A stretch of DNA of 31,161 nt, from positions 1-31,161 of the forward strand of contig JAURHL010000003.1 in assembly GCA_030833305.1 (NCBI GenBank). Direction: 5' to 3'. Positions 7,539 through 15,157 of the stretch are shown here, in pieces. The position numbers and the translations under genes were made by a program. Positions within the stretch are counted from its first letter, which is position 1. The number at the start of each line of letters is the position of its first letter. Origin of the DNA: Acidimicrobiales bacterium. Its GTDB lineage: Bacteria; Actinomycetota; Acidimicrobiia; Acidimicrobiales; Ilumatobacteraceae. The notes below the pieces were generated by a model, which made no database searches, was not told the DNA's origin, and worked only from the letters and a program-made list of their open reading frames with translations.

Positions 7539-8486
7539 GTGCTCTCCGTTCCCACCGTCGACATCTCGAACCCCTCGGCGACGTCGATGGAGGCCCTCGA
7601 CGCGGCTTGCCGCGACCATGGCTTCTTCTTTCTCGGTGGTCACCGGCTCGACAAACAAAAAAAACGCACGTGGCGTCAGACCGAACGCTTCTTCGACGCC
7701 GACCGGAGCATCAAGAACGAGATCGTTCGTGACCTCGAGAACCCGATGGGGTACTTCGATCGGGAGCTCACGAAGCGAAAGCGCGACAACAAGGAAGTGT
7801 TCGACTTTCTGGATCCGACCGTGGCCGCCATCGACGCCCGCAACCGTTGGCCCCGAGATCTTCCGGGCTTTCGCGAGACCATGACGGAACTGTTCGACGA
7901 GTTCAGCGCTCTCGCCGATCGCACCATGACCCTCATCCATGGAGCCCTCGACCTGCGAACCGATTCGCGGGCCAAGGTCGCGGGAAGTCGCCACAGCAGC
8001 ATGGTTCGACTGAACTGCTATCCGGTCGGCGATCCGGTGCCGGAGTCGGAGCGGAACGGACTACCCGAACTGGGCGAGACCGCCCTCGGCTATCACACCG
8101 ATCCCGGGACACTGACTCTGCTCCTGCAGGACGACACCGGAGGTTTGCAAGCCGAGTCACTCGACGATGGATGGATCGACGTTCCCCCCACTCCCGGGAC
8201 GATCGTGGTCAATCTCGGGGACTGCATGCAGGCGTGGACCAACGACCGCTACCGGGCGGCGGTTCATCGTGTGGTTCCCATGACCCGCACTCGCCGTTTC
8301 AGCATCCCGTACTTCCAGAATCCCGCCCGTGATTCGGTCATCGAGCCGATGCCAGAGTTGAGCTCCTCCGGGGCTCGGTATCGGAGTTTCGCGTGGAAGG
8401 AATTCATGGCCGCTCGGGCCTACGACAACTTCACCGATCTCGGTACCGACGACACCCAGGTCACCGACTTCCGCGTCGACGCCTGA
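7539..8486 (+). CDS. 2-oxoglutarate/Fe(II)-dependent dioxygenase, isopenicillin-N-synthase-like
   Basis: The 315-residue protein belongs to the isopenicillin-N-synthase-like branch of the double-stranded beta-helix oxygenases. The iron ligands are visible as His and Asp in GYHTDPGTLTLL and the distal His in RAAVHRVVP. The co-substrate-binding Arg-x-Ser follows as RRFSIPYF. The N-terminal domain begins VPTVDIS and includes the GFFFLGGH segment typical of the family. Length is normal. Substrate is unknown; members hydroxylate, desaturate or cyclise small molecules. The start is uncertain: GTG 7539 gives the expected N-terminus, with a weak CAACAT box five bases before it and no spaced Shine-Dalgarno. 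It is divergent from the acyl ligase and followed by an esterase gene 38 bases downstream. Confidence 0.87.
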   Translation: MLSVPTVDISNPSATSMEALDAACRDHGFFFLGGHRLDKQKKRTWRQTERFFDADRSIKNEIVRDLENPMGYFDRELTKRKRDNKEVFDFLDPTVAAIDARNRWPRDLPGFRETMTELFDEFSALADRTMTLIHGALDLRTDSRAKVAGSRHSSMVRLNCYPVGDPVPESERNGLPELGETALGYHTDPGTLTLLLQDDTGGLQAESLDDGWIDVPPTPGTIVVNLGDCMQAWTNDRYRAAVHRVVPMTRTRRFSIPYFQNPARDSVIEPMPELSSSGARYRSFAWKEFMAARAYDNFTDLGTDDTQVTDFRVDA

Positions 8487-8513
8487 CCCGTTTCGGCGGC
8501 CATCACGCCGTGG

Positions 8514-8525
8514 GATAATGGGGCA
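8514..8525 (+). promoter_or_regulatory. Possible promoter of the esterase gene
   Basis: GATAAT (8514-8519), five of six matches to TATAAT, lies five bases before ATG 8525. It would start transcription at or next to the start codon. The -35 region is poor. Confidence 0.4.
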
Positions 8526-9481
8526 TGACCGAATCCAACGACGTCTCTTCCTTGCTCGATCCCGAGATCGCCGCGATGCTGGCGGCGTCGCCGGTGAACA
8601 TCGGCGAGGTGCTCGCGAGCCTCACCCCGGAGTCCGTGGTGACGATTCGCGAGATGTTCGCCGCCACCCCTCCCCCGCCACTCTCCGATGAAGTGACCCG
8701 CGAGGACATGTCGCTCGAGGGCCGCGGCACCGCGTCCGTTCGTGTGCATCGGCCACGCGTCCAACGTACGAACGCGCCGTGCGTCGTCTGGATGCACGGT
8801 GGTGGCCTCGTCCTCGGCGACAACCGCATGGACGACGCGCGCTTCGACAAGTGGTGTCGCGAACTCGACATCGTCGGAGTGTCGGTCGAGTATCGCTTGG
8901 CCCCCGAACATCCCTACCCCACGCCCCTCGAGGACTGCTACGCGGCTCTCGCCTGGACCCACCGCAACGCGGCATCGCTCGGCGTGGATCCGACGCGCAT
9001 CGGCATCGGCGGCGCCAGCGCCGGCGCCGGACTCGCCGCGGGCCTGGCCCTCTTGGCGCGCGATCGCGCCGAGTTCGCCGTCGACTTCCAAGTGCTCATC
9101 TATCCCATGATCGACGACCGTCAGGTCACCATCTCCAGCTCGTGGATCGACCCGATCTGGTCGCCGGCGGCGAACACCTTCGGTTGGACGTCGTATCTCG
9201 GGTCCGACAAAGGGACCGACAAGGTCGCCCCGTACGCCGCCGCGGCCCGGGCCACCGACCTACGGGGTCTTCCCCGCGCTCTCGTCGTGGTCGGGGCACT
9301 CGACGGGTTCTCGGACGAGGACATCGATTACGCCAAACGACTGCGACACGCCGGAGTGCCGACCGATCTCAACGTCTACGCGGGAGCGCCGCACGGATTC
9401 GACACCTTCGGCGATCTCACCACCGTCTCACGACGTTGCAATCGTGACGTCGACGAATGGTTGGCCGCTCGGGTGGTCTGA
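8525..9481 (+). CDS. Alpha/beta hydrolase, hormone-sensitive-lipase-type esterase
   Basis: The 318-residue enzyme carries the hormone-sensitive-lipase signature. An HGGG oxyanion-hole motif is at residues 91-94, and the nucleophile Ser165 lies in GGASAG. The YRLAPEHPYPTPLEDCYAAL segment is typical of the family. Catalytic Asp260 is in GALDGFSDED and His290 in GAPHGFD. Members hydrolyse short-chain esters or lactones in the cytoplasm; the natural substrate is unknown. ATG 8525 is preceded by a GATAAT box but no Shine-Dalgarno. The gene may be read from its own promoter or with the oxygenase upstream. It ends six bases from the convergent amidotransferase gene. Confidence 0.92.
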   Translation: MTESNDVSSLLDPEIAAMLAASPVNIGEVLASLTPESVVTIREMFAATPPPPLSDEVTREDMSLEGRGTASVRVHRPRVQRTNAPCVVWMHGGGLVLGDNRMDDARFDKWCRELDIVGVSVEYRLAPEHPYPTPLEDCYAALAWTHRNAASLGVDPTRIGIGGASAGAGLAAGLALLARDRAEFAVDFQVLIYPMIDDRQVTISSSWIDPIWSPAANTFGWTSYLGSDKGTDKVAPYAAAARATDLRGLPRALVVVGALDGFSDEDIDYAKRLRHAGVPTDLNVYAGAPHGFDTFGDLTTVSRRCNRDVDEWLAARVV

Positions 9482-9487
9482 CGTCGC

Positions 9488-10141
9488 TCAGAGAATCTCG
9501 GCCGCGATGCGGTCGAGCAGAGCGCGGGCACGAGTGGCGTGTCCACCGTCGTCGTCACGCAACGCGTCGTGCAGAGAAAGCCACTGTTCCTCGGGAATGT
9601 CGACGATGGTCGCCAGGTTGCGAACGATCGTCCCGTCGAACTCTATGTGAGGCTGCAGCCCCCACGCCCGACCCCGCCGGAACACCGCGTCGGCATGGGG
9701 CAAACGAGCCAACACGTCGGCATCTTCCGGTGCGGTGATGGCGTCCTCGTGCCAGACCGCCCACGGGCCGGCCAACTCACTCGGCGCCCCATCGGAGACG
9801 TCGAACTCCACGTAGGACCGGAACGTGTGATCCATTCGCGTCACAGAGCCGCCGAGAGCACACGCCAGAACCTGGGCACCGAAGCAAACTCCGATGTAGG
9901 GCCGATCCGATGCCACCCATTCGCGCACCGCGTCGACCTCCGATTGCGCCGGTGGGCGACAATGGCCCGCGGCGACCGAGGTGGGCGAGCCGAGCACGAT
10001 CAGCACATCGGCATCGGGAAGCGACGGAGAATCCTCTCGGTAGATGCGGTCCACGGAGAACCCCGACGTGGCCAACCAATCACCGATGTGGCCGAGTTCG
10101 TCGGCGACTCCACGATGGGACAGAACGACCGATCGCGCCAC
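9488..10141 (-). CDS. Class I glutamine amidotransferase-like protein (GMP synthase-type)
   Basis: The 217-residue protein is a stand-alone class I glutamine amidotransferase domain. The nucleophilic cysteine is in YIGVCFGAQVLACALGG, and the His-x-Glu pair completing the triad is in LQPHIEFDG. The first segment (VVLSHRG, then VLIVLGSP) matches proteins annotated as GMP synthase-like amidotransferases. Without a synthase domain it is not GMP synthase; it may be a gamma-glutamyl hydrolase or an amidotransferase with a separate partner. The GTG start lies six bases after the stop of the nitrobindin-like gene, so the two form an operon. No Shine-Dalgarno is seen in the short gap. Confidence 0.85.
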   Translation of the reverse strand: MARSVVLSHRGVADELGHIGDWLATSGFSVDRIYREDSPSLPDADVLIVLGSPTSVAAGHCRPPAQSEVDAVREWVASDRPYIGVCFGAQVLACALGGSVTRMDHTFRSYVEFDVSDGAPSELAGPWAVWHEDAITAPEDADVLARLPHADAVFRRGRAWGLQPHIEFDGTIVRNLATIVDIPEEQWLSLHDALRDDDGGHATRARALLDRIAAEIL

Positions 10142-10147
10142 GAAATC

Positions 10148-10702
10148 TCAGCCGACGCGGTGCAGCGTGTTGCCGTCGGTGTGGGGCAAGATGTCCGGGA
10201 ACTGATCCATGCGCAAGCTGGTGTTCTCCCGATACGTCCACGAGTCCGGTCCATCGATGGTCACGGTGACCGTGTAGGCCACGGTGCTCGCGTGCTGACC
10301 CAAGTAGGTGTTCTCGCCGATGGCGTAGGTCTTCGAGCCGATCTCGGCGGCCATGGTGAACTCCGTGGCATCGGCCGTGGTCCGACCGCCCGCGAGCACC
10401 GCGATACCCCGTGGCACCACGAAGGCTCGAAGAACCTCGCCGGTCGCGGCATCCCACAACCAGTAGCCGAGCTCGGTGTGGAAGGGGTTCTCTTCGCCGT
10501 CGCGCCACATCGCGGTCTTGTAATCGAGACCGTAGAGCGACTGCGAGCCGTTCTCCACCGGGCCGAACGGCTTCATGGTCACCTTCTCCAGGTACGGCGT
10601 CTGGTGCACCTTGCCCCGCGAGTGCGAGTACGAACTGTCCAAGCCTCCCTGGCCCTGCCATTCACCGATCAGACCGGCCAGCGGTCCCCATTCTTTCGAC
10701 AT
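10148..10702 (-). CDS. Nitrobindin-like heme-binding beta-barrel protein (FABP family)
   Basis: The 184-residue protein resembles bacterial nitrobindins, ten-stranded barrels that bind heme and interact with nitric oxide or peroxynitrite. I see the N-terminal GEWQGQG motif (GxWxGxG), a following PYLEKV segment, FHTELGYW, and a C-terminal NTLHRV in which the histidine would be the heme ligand. It is somewhat longer than the usual ~160 residues because of insertions around residues 20-60. Heme binding is inferred from the family and not proven here. ATG 10702 is supported by GAGGAGG five to six bases upstream; a TAAGGT box (10730-10725) is a plausible -10. It leads a two-gene unit with the amidotransferase. 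Confidence 0.68.
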   Translation of the reverse strand: MSKEWGPLAGLIGEWQGQGGLDSSYSHSRGKVHQTPYLEKVTMKPFGPVENGSQSLYGLDYKTAMWRDGEENPFHTELGYWLWDAATGEVLRAFVVPRGIAVLAGGRTTADATEFTMAAEIGSKTYAIGENTYLGQHASTVAYTVTVTIDGPDSWTYRENTSLRMDQFPDILPHTDGNTLHRVG

Positions 10703-10758
10703 GTTTGCCTCCTCGAGTCGCCGAACCTTAGTGGCGAACGGTGCAACCGAAGAAGTGC

Positions 10759-10775
10759 CGGTGGGATTCCCGCCG
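10759..10775 (-). terminator. Possible hairpin after the SDR gene
   Basis: CGGTGGG and CCCGCCG can pair over seven positions (one wobble) around a three-base loop, just after the SDR stop on the minus strand. No T tract follows, so Rho-independent termination is doubtful. Confidence 0.3.
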
Positions 10776-10798
10776 ACCTTACGCGCACTCGGATCGAA

Positions 10799-11722
10799 TC
10801 AACCGAAGTCGTAGACGACCCCGGTGGCGCGTTCGCTCAGTTCCCACAGTCGCCGTGCGGCATCCGCGTCGCGACCGCGACGACTGGGCACTTCCACCCG
10901 CGGAGCGCCGAATGCCATCCATCGCGGGCCGTACATCTCTCCACCCGACACCGCCGGATCGACCGCCGCCCGCAACTGTGCTTCGCACCCTTGTACACCG
11001 GTGCGCACCAGAACCGGGGTGAGCCTGCGCATCACGATGTTCGTCGCCGCCGTACCGTTCTTACCCAACTCGGTCCGCGCCGTTCCCGGATGCGCGAGCA
11101 CCGACAGCACCGGCGAACGAGTCGCTCGAAGTCGTCGATCGAGCTCCAATCCGAAGTGCACGTTGGCCAATTTGCTCTGGAAGTACGCGCCCCAACGACT
11201 GTAACGGCGTCGTTCGAAGTGCGGGTCGTCGAGGCGCACTCGTCCCGCTCGATGCGCGATACTCGACACGGTCACGATTCGGCCGCCATCCGCTCCACCG
11301 ACGATCGGCAACAGCAGACCCGTCAGGGCGAAATGTCCCAGATGATTGGTTCCGAACTGGGACTCGAATCCGTCGACGGTTCGACTCCGGTCCAGAGCCA
11401 TGACACCCGCGTTGTTCATCAACACGTCGATGACCCGGCTTCGTTCGAGCATCGATTCGGCGAAGGATCTGACCGACCCGAGATCGGCCAAATCCAGTCG
11501 ACACACTTCCAATGTTCCGGACCCGCCATCGCGCTCGATCTCATCTGCGGCCGCACGGGCCTTTTCCATGTTCCGACAGGCCATGACGACGCTCGCCCCC
11601 CGTCGATGAAGGTTCCGCGTCGCTTCGCGACCGATACCCGAATTCGCTCCCGTGACCACGATGTGCTTGCCACGAAGGTCGGGTAGGTCATCGACGGCCC
11701 AGGTTTCATCGTTGACTCTCAT
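10799..11722 (-). CDS. Short-chain dehydrogenase/reductase, retinol-dehydrogenase-like
   Basis: The 307-residue oxidoreductase has the classical SDR signatures. These are a nucleotide-binding TGANSGIG near residue 25-32, a basic ACRN after the second strand (suggesting NADP), DLADLGS, NNAGVM, and the catalytic YFQSK with an upstream Ser in TVSSIAHRAG. The pattern GTNHLGHFALTGLLLP is typical of the retinol-dehydrogenase/WW-oxidoreductase-like branch. Substrate is unknown. I prefer ATG 11722, preceded by GAGGTG at nine bases; GTG 11734 would add four residues. It is divergent from a TetR gene, with an operator-like dyad between them, which suggests it is that regulator's target. Confidence 0.9.
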   Translation of the reverse strand: MRVNDETWAVDDLPDLRGKHIVVTGANSGIGREATRNLHRRGASVVMACRNMEKARAAADEIERDGGSGTLEVCRLDLADLGSVRSFAESMLERSRVIDVLMNNAGVMALDRSRTVDGFESQFGTNHLGHFALTGLLLPIVGGADGGRIVTVSSIAHRAGRVRLDDPHFERRRYSRWGAYFQSKLANVHFGLELDRRLRATRSPVLSVLAHPGTARTELGKNGTAATNIVMRRLTPVLVRTGVQGCEAQLRAAVDPAVSGGEMYGPRWMAFGAPRVEVPSRRGRDADAARRLWELSERATGVVYDFG

Positions 11723-11734
11723 CTTCGTGCGCAC

Positions 11735-11800
11735 CTCACCTTGCTCGCGTCGGCGATCCGCAGACTATTGTTTCCCGTAGTCCGAAATCGGAGATTGCTG
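11735..11800. promoter_or_regulatory. Divergent SDR/TetR control region with dyad
   Basis: The 66-base region contains GACTA (11763-11767) and TAGTC (11778-11782), five-base inverted arms ten bases apart. They overlap a TATTGT box (11766-11771) that could be the plus-strand -10. GGAG (11790-11793) before ATG 11801 is the regulator's Shine-Dalgarno. Operator function is inferred from position. Confidence 0.4.
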
Positions 11801-12430
11801 ATGACGCGAGGTCTCGAGAAAACCGACAGCCAGATTCGCGGTCGTCTGATCGACAGTGCTCTGGTGTTCATCGACAGAGACGGCATCGACGGGGCGCGAT
11901 TGCGCGACATCGTCGAGCACGCCGACATGACCACCGGGTCGCTTTACTGGTTCTTCAAGAATCGGCGGGCCCTCATCAACGCGGCCCTGGCCGAGCGCTA
12001 CGTCCGCAAGATGCGCCAACTGACCGACGCCGCCGAGGAAATCATCGCGAAGGGTCTCGTGATCGGTGATCCCCTCGACCTACTGACCGAAATCACGGTG
12101 CGGGTCGGCGATCCGGAACGAGTGATGGCCCGTCGCGAGCGCGTGCAGGTCCTGGCGGCCGCCCTCGACGACCCGGTCCTGGCCAAACAGGTGGCCGACG
12201 TCCAACGAACCCTGCTGGCGCAACTGACGAACGTGATCAGAACCGCCCAGGAAAGACGAATCCTTCGTTCGGACGTCGACGCGTACAGCGTTGCCGTGCT
12301 GGTTCAATCGACGACGGTCGGTCTCGCGTCCGTCGACCTGGCCCCCGACCTCTTGCCTCAGGACGACAACTGGATCCACCTGATGGGACGAGTGGTCAAG
12401 GCCCTGCGGGCGTCGCCCGATCCGTCCTGA
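11801..12430 (+). CDS. TetR-family transcriptional regulator
   Basis: The 209-residue protein has a TetR helix-turn-helix at residues ~10-60: RGRLIDSALVFIDRDGIDGARLRDIVEHADMTTGSL, then YWFFKNRRALINAAL, with the conserved LYxxFxxxxxL pattern. The remaining ~145 residues form the ligand/dimer domain; a C-terminal helix includes VAVLVQSTTVGLASVDLAP. An in-frame extension to 11741 is rejected because ATG 11801 has GGAG seven bases upstream and fits the usual N-terminal length. It is divergent from the SDR gene and followed 13 bases later by an L,D-transpeptidase gene on the same strand. The latter may be partly co-transcribed with it. Confidence 0.9.
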   Translation: MTRGLEKTDSQIRGRLIDSALVFIDRDGIDGARLRDIVEHADMTTGSLYWFFKNRRALINAALAERYVRKMRQLTDAAEEIIAKGLVIGDPLDLLTEITVRVGDPERVMARRERVQVLAAALDDPVLAKQVADVQRTLLAQLTNVIRTAQERRILRSDVDAYSVAVLVQSTTVGLASVDLAPDLLPQDDNWIHLMGRVVKALRASPDPS

Positions 12431-12443
12431 TGCACCGTCGTCC

Positions 12444-13391
12444 ATGAATTCGTCCCGACAGCGAACCGTCGCCGCGACCGCGGTTTCGGGGATCGCTCTG
12501 ATCTGCGTGGTCATCGCGCTGTCGACGTCGAGCGGGGGCGGGACGCAGGTCGCCGATTCCACGATTCCGGTCGCCCCGGTGACCACCGTGCCCGCCGAGA
12601 CGATCTCCCCGTCCACCGAAGCGTCGGTCGTGGTTGCGCCCGAGCAAGGAACGGACGAGCCGTGCAGCTTGCGCGCCAAGACCCTCAATGGCGGGTCGAG
12701 CGGCGACGACGTGATCTGTCTGCAAAGGGCCCTGATCGAAGCCGGTTACCTGAGTGGAACGCCCGGCGGCGTGTACGACAACGCCACCGCCGCCGCGGTC
12801 ACGAAACTGCAGACCGACCGTGATTTGTTCGTCGATGGTGTCACCGGCCGCGAGACCGCGATCTCCCTCGGAATTTGGCCCGAAGAACCCGACTTGGTCG
12901 TGCGCACACCTCCACCCGCACCGGGTGCGGTGGACCTCCTCGGATTTCCGTTGTCCTCGGTGGCCACGAGTGGACCCGGCGCGCCTCCGCTCCCGGAGAA
13001 TTCCGGCTCCGGTCGCCGGCTGGTCTATCAACGAGCCGGACAACGCGTGTGGGCGGTCGACGAGAACGAGATCGTCATACGTTCGTGGCTCGTGTCGGGT
13101 AGCAAGTACGACAACGAGTTGCCCGGTGTCCACAAGGTGTACAGCCGATCCGAGACGAGCATCGCCTGGGACGGCAAGGCCTACTTCAACCTGATGGTTC
13201 GTTGGCTGAAGACGAGCGATGATGCGATCGGCTTCCACGCCCTACCGATCAAGGTGGCGGACAACTCGCTCTATCAAACCGAGGCTGAACTCGGACAGCG
13301 TCTGTCGGGTGGTTGCCAACGTCAGGCGAACCTCGACGCCGAATTCACCTGGGAATTCGCGCAGGTCGGAACTCCGGTCGTCGTTCTTTGA
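12444..13391 (+). CDS. L,D-transpeptidase with peptidoglycan-binding domain (variant active site)
   Basis: The 315-residue protein is exported or membrane-anchored. A hydrophobic helix (~residues 9-27, TVAATAVSGIALICVVIAL) is followed by a Pro/Thr/Ser-rich spacer. A peptidoglycan-binding-1-like repeat (~75-140, GDDVICLQRALIEAGYL and VYDNATAAAVTKLQ) and a YkuD-type catalytic domain (~185-315) come next. The catalytic cysteine is in SGGCQRQ and the upstream histidine in GFHALP. Such enzymes make 3-3 cross-links in peptidoglycan. The usual motif is HG...SHGC, so this one is divergent at two places but keeps His, Ser, Cys and Arg. No Shine-Dalgarno is clear. It ends abutting surE; the two stops form TGATCA. 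Confidence 0.82.
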   Translation: MNSSRQRTVAATAVSGIALICVVIALSTSSGGGTQVADSTIPVAPVTTVPAETISPSTEASVVVAPEQGTDEPCSLRAKTLNGGSSGDDVICLQRALIEAGYLSGTPGGVYDNATAAAVTKLQTDRDLFVDGVTGRETAISLGIWPEEPDLVVRTPPPAPGAVDLLGFPLSSVATSGPGAPPLPENSGSGRRLVYQRAGQRVWAVDENEIVIRSWLVSGSKYDNELPGVHKVYSRSETSIAWDGKAYFNLMVRWLKTSDDAIGFHALPIKVADNSLYQTEAELGQRLSGGCQRQANLDAEFTWEFAQVGTPVVVL

Positions 13392-14222
13392 TCACCGTGC
13401 GTCGGTGACGATCTTGGACAGGCTGGCCTCGGCCGACTCGACGTCGGGACGCTCGATGTTCACGAGCGGGCTGAGGTAGCTCACCGAGACGTAATCGTTC
13501 TCGACCATGCCGCCGTCCGTGTCGATGGGCAGTTCGGCGGCCTCTCCCCAGGTCATGCGCACGTGAAACGTCCCGTCGTGACCGACCTTGGGCTCGAGTC
13601 GGGCGGTGCTCATCCGACGCGGAGGCTCATGACCCAACCGAGCCGACTTCCATCCCTTGATGTCGGCGACGTCCTTGTTGGGAACGTTGATGTTCACGAC
13701 CACCGGTTCACTCGGCATGTCGCGCACGAAACCATCGACGAAGGCCGCGGCGACCGAGGCCGCACTCTCCCACTTCTGACCCACCAGCATCTCGTCCCAA
13801 CCTTGACCCTCGACACCGAAACCCGTGACCGCTTGACTCACGGCGATGCCCGAGACGCGTCCGTTGCGCGCGGTCAGAGCAGCGCCCACCGTGCCCGAGT
13901 GATACACCGACCGCCCGACGTTGGCCCCGGGGTTGATGCCCGACACGACGAGGTCGAATGGCTCACCGAAGGCGCCGAGACGAGAGAACATCACGCACAG
14001 AGCCGGCGGTCCGGTGACCGACCACGCCTCGTCGATCCCGTCGACGTGGACCCGATGAACCTCGGGCTGCATCAAATGCAACGCGCCGAGTGCGGCTCCG
14101 GCACCCGAGAACTCACGGTCCGGTGCCGCGATCACGACGTGACCGAATGGCTTCATGGCCCGGGCGAGAACGTGCAGTCCCACCGAGTCGATGCCGTCGT
14201 CGTTGGTCAGAAGGATGCGCAT
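13392..14222 (-). CDS. surE: 5'/3'-nucleotidase SurE
   Basis: SurE removes phosphate from nucleoside monophosphates and is linked to stationary-phase survival. The 276-residue protein starts MRILLTNDDGIDS, the family's metal-binding N-terminus (Asp-Asp). It continues with APDREFSGAGAA, VVSGINPGANVG (metal-binding Asn) and YHSGTVGAAL. It ends in a longer C-terminal region with NINVPN. The open frame runs upstream to 14672, but that part is antisense-like and unrelated, so ATG 14222 is used. No good Shine-Dalgarno is visible (GGAA four bases upstream is weak). It lies 56 bases after the crotonase gene on the same strand and is convergent with the L,D-transpeptidase gene with no gap. Confidence 0.9.
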   Translation of the reverse strand: MRILLTNDDGIDSVGLHVLARAMKPFGHVVIAAPDREFSGAGAALGALHLMQPEVHRVHVDGIDEAWSVTGPPALCVMFSRLGAFGEPFDLVVSGINPGANVGRSVYHSGTVGAALTARNGRVSGIAVSQAVTGFGVEGQGWDEMLVGQKWESAASVAAAFVDGFVRDMPSEPVVVNINVPNKDVADIKGWKSARLGHEPPRRMSTARLEPKVGHDGTFHVRMTWGEAAELPIDTDGGMVENDYVSVSYLSPLVNIERPDVESAEASLSKIVTDAR

Positions 14223-14278
14223 GATTCCATCGTTGCCGATGGCGAACGTCGGGCTGGCATCAAGAGGTGAACGGACGC

Positions 14279-15074
14279 CTAACGTCCGGTGAAACGCGCC
14301 GGACGACGTTCCAGGAACGCGGCGACGCCTTCTCGGTGATCCGCGCTCTTGAAACTGGCGGACATAGCCTTGGTGTGACGTTCCATGTGCTCCGGAACGC
14401 TGGAGGTGAGACCCTCGTAGGTGAGGCTCTTGATGAGACGATGGCTGTGCGGAGACCCCTGTGCGATGCGGCGGGCCAGGGTGACGGCCCTCTCCATCAG
14501 GTCCTCGGGTTCGACGACTTCGAGGACGTAGCCCAAACGAAGCGCTTCGTCGGCGTCGATCATGTCGCCGGTGTAGGTCAGACGCAGGGCGTTCTGCAGA
14601 CCGATGATGCGGGGGAGCAACCAGGTTCCAGCACCCGTGTCCGGGACCAGACCGCGATGAACGAAGTTCCACGCGAAGCGGGCGTTAGTGGAGGCGATAC
14701 GAAGGTCGCATTGCGACGTGAATTCGGCGCCCATACCGACCGCGGGACCGTCAATGGCACAGATGGTGGGCTTGGAACACTGGACGAGAGGCCACCATTT
14801 GTCGGTCTCTTCGGCCGAGCCCCGCAGCCCTCTCTGTTCCCCCGGAATGGTCGAGAGGTCGGCGAGGTCGGTCCCGGCGCAAAACGAGCCCGGCACGCCG
14901 GTGACGATCAGGACGGAAATGGTTTCATCGATCGATGCTTCACGGACGGCTTCGATGAAGTCGAAGAGGACGGCGAAGGTCATGGCGTTGCGTTTCTCAG
15001 GGCCGGTCGATCGTGATGATTCCGATCGACGATGTGCCGCCGGAAATCCGTTCGTACCGAATGTGTCCGCCCAT
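14279..15074 (-). pseudogene. Enoyl-CoA hydratase/isomerase-family protein split by a +1 frameshift
   Basis: The crotonase is encoded in two frames. From ATG 15074 (or 15086), one frame gives GGHIRYERISGG then SIGIITIDRP and ends at TGA (14999-14997). A second frame continues at once with EKRNAMTFAVLFDF and runs to 14279. Removing one base (T on the coding strand, 14999) restores the family's ITIDRPEKRNAM junction and a 264-residue protein of normal length. Later motifs are SFCAGTDL (oxyanion hole) and AVGMGAEF (first catalytic Glu kept); the second catalytic Glu is replaced (FAWNF). Explanations are a recent mutation, an assembly error, or programmed +1 shifting at CCC-TGA. Restart at ATG 14983 would give an N-terminally shortened protein. 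The gene begins right after a long hairpin. Confidence 0.78.
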
Positions 15075-15089
15075 CCCCCACCCCATGAC

Positions 15090-15157
15090 AAAAATGCGAC
15101 AATTTGTCGCTTTGTGTACACGAGCAATGTACACAAAGCGACAAATTGTCGCATTTA
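15090..15157 (-). terminator. Perfect 29-bp inverted repeat; likely terminator of the L,D-transpeptidase gene
   Basis: Arms 15092-15120 and 15128-15156 are exact reverse complements, with a seven-base loop (15121-15127). Read on the minus strand, the stem begins inside the TAA stop of the L,D-transpeptidase gene and ends in a run of five T (15094-15090), as in a Rho-independent terminator. Each arm contains its own smaller palindrome (GCGACAA, one base, TTGTCGC). The plus-strand side has no T run. The next start codon, of the crotonase gene, is only a few bases further on, so the structure may also influence that gene. Confidence 0.7.

Noticed and set aside
9539..11686. Long plus-strand open frame of about 715 codons
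   Set aside because: It runs antisense through the amidotransferase, nitrobindin-like and SDR genes, has no family motifs, and its composition is what antisense of GC-rich genes gives.
15090..15157. Reading the 29-bp inverted repeat as an insertion-sequence end
   Set aside because: No transposase or target duplication is visible nearby; a terminator with a T run explains it better, although other roles remain open.
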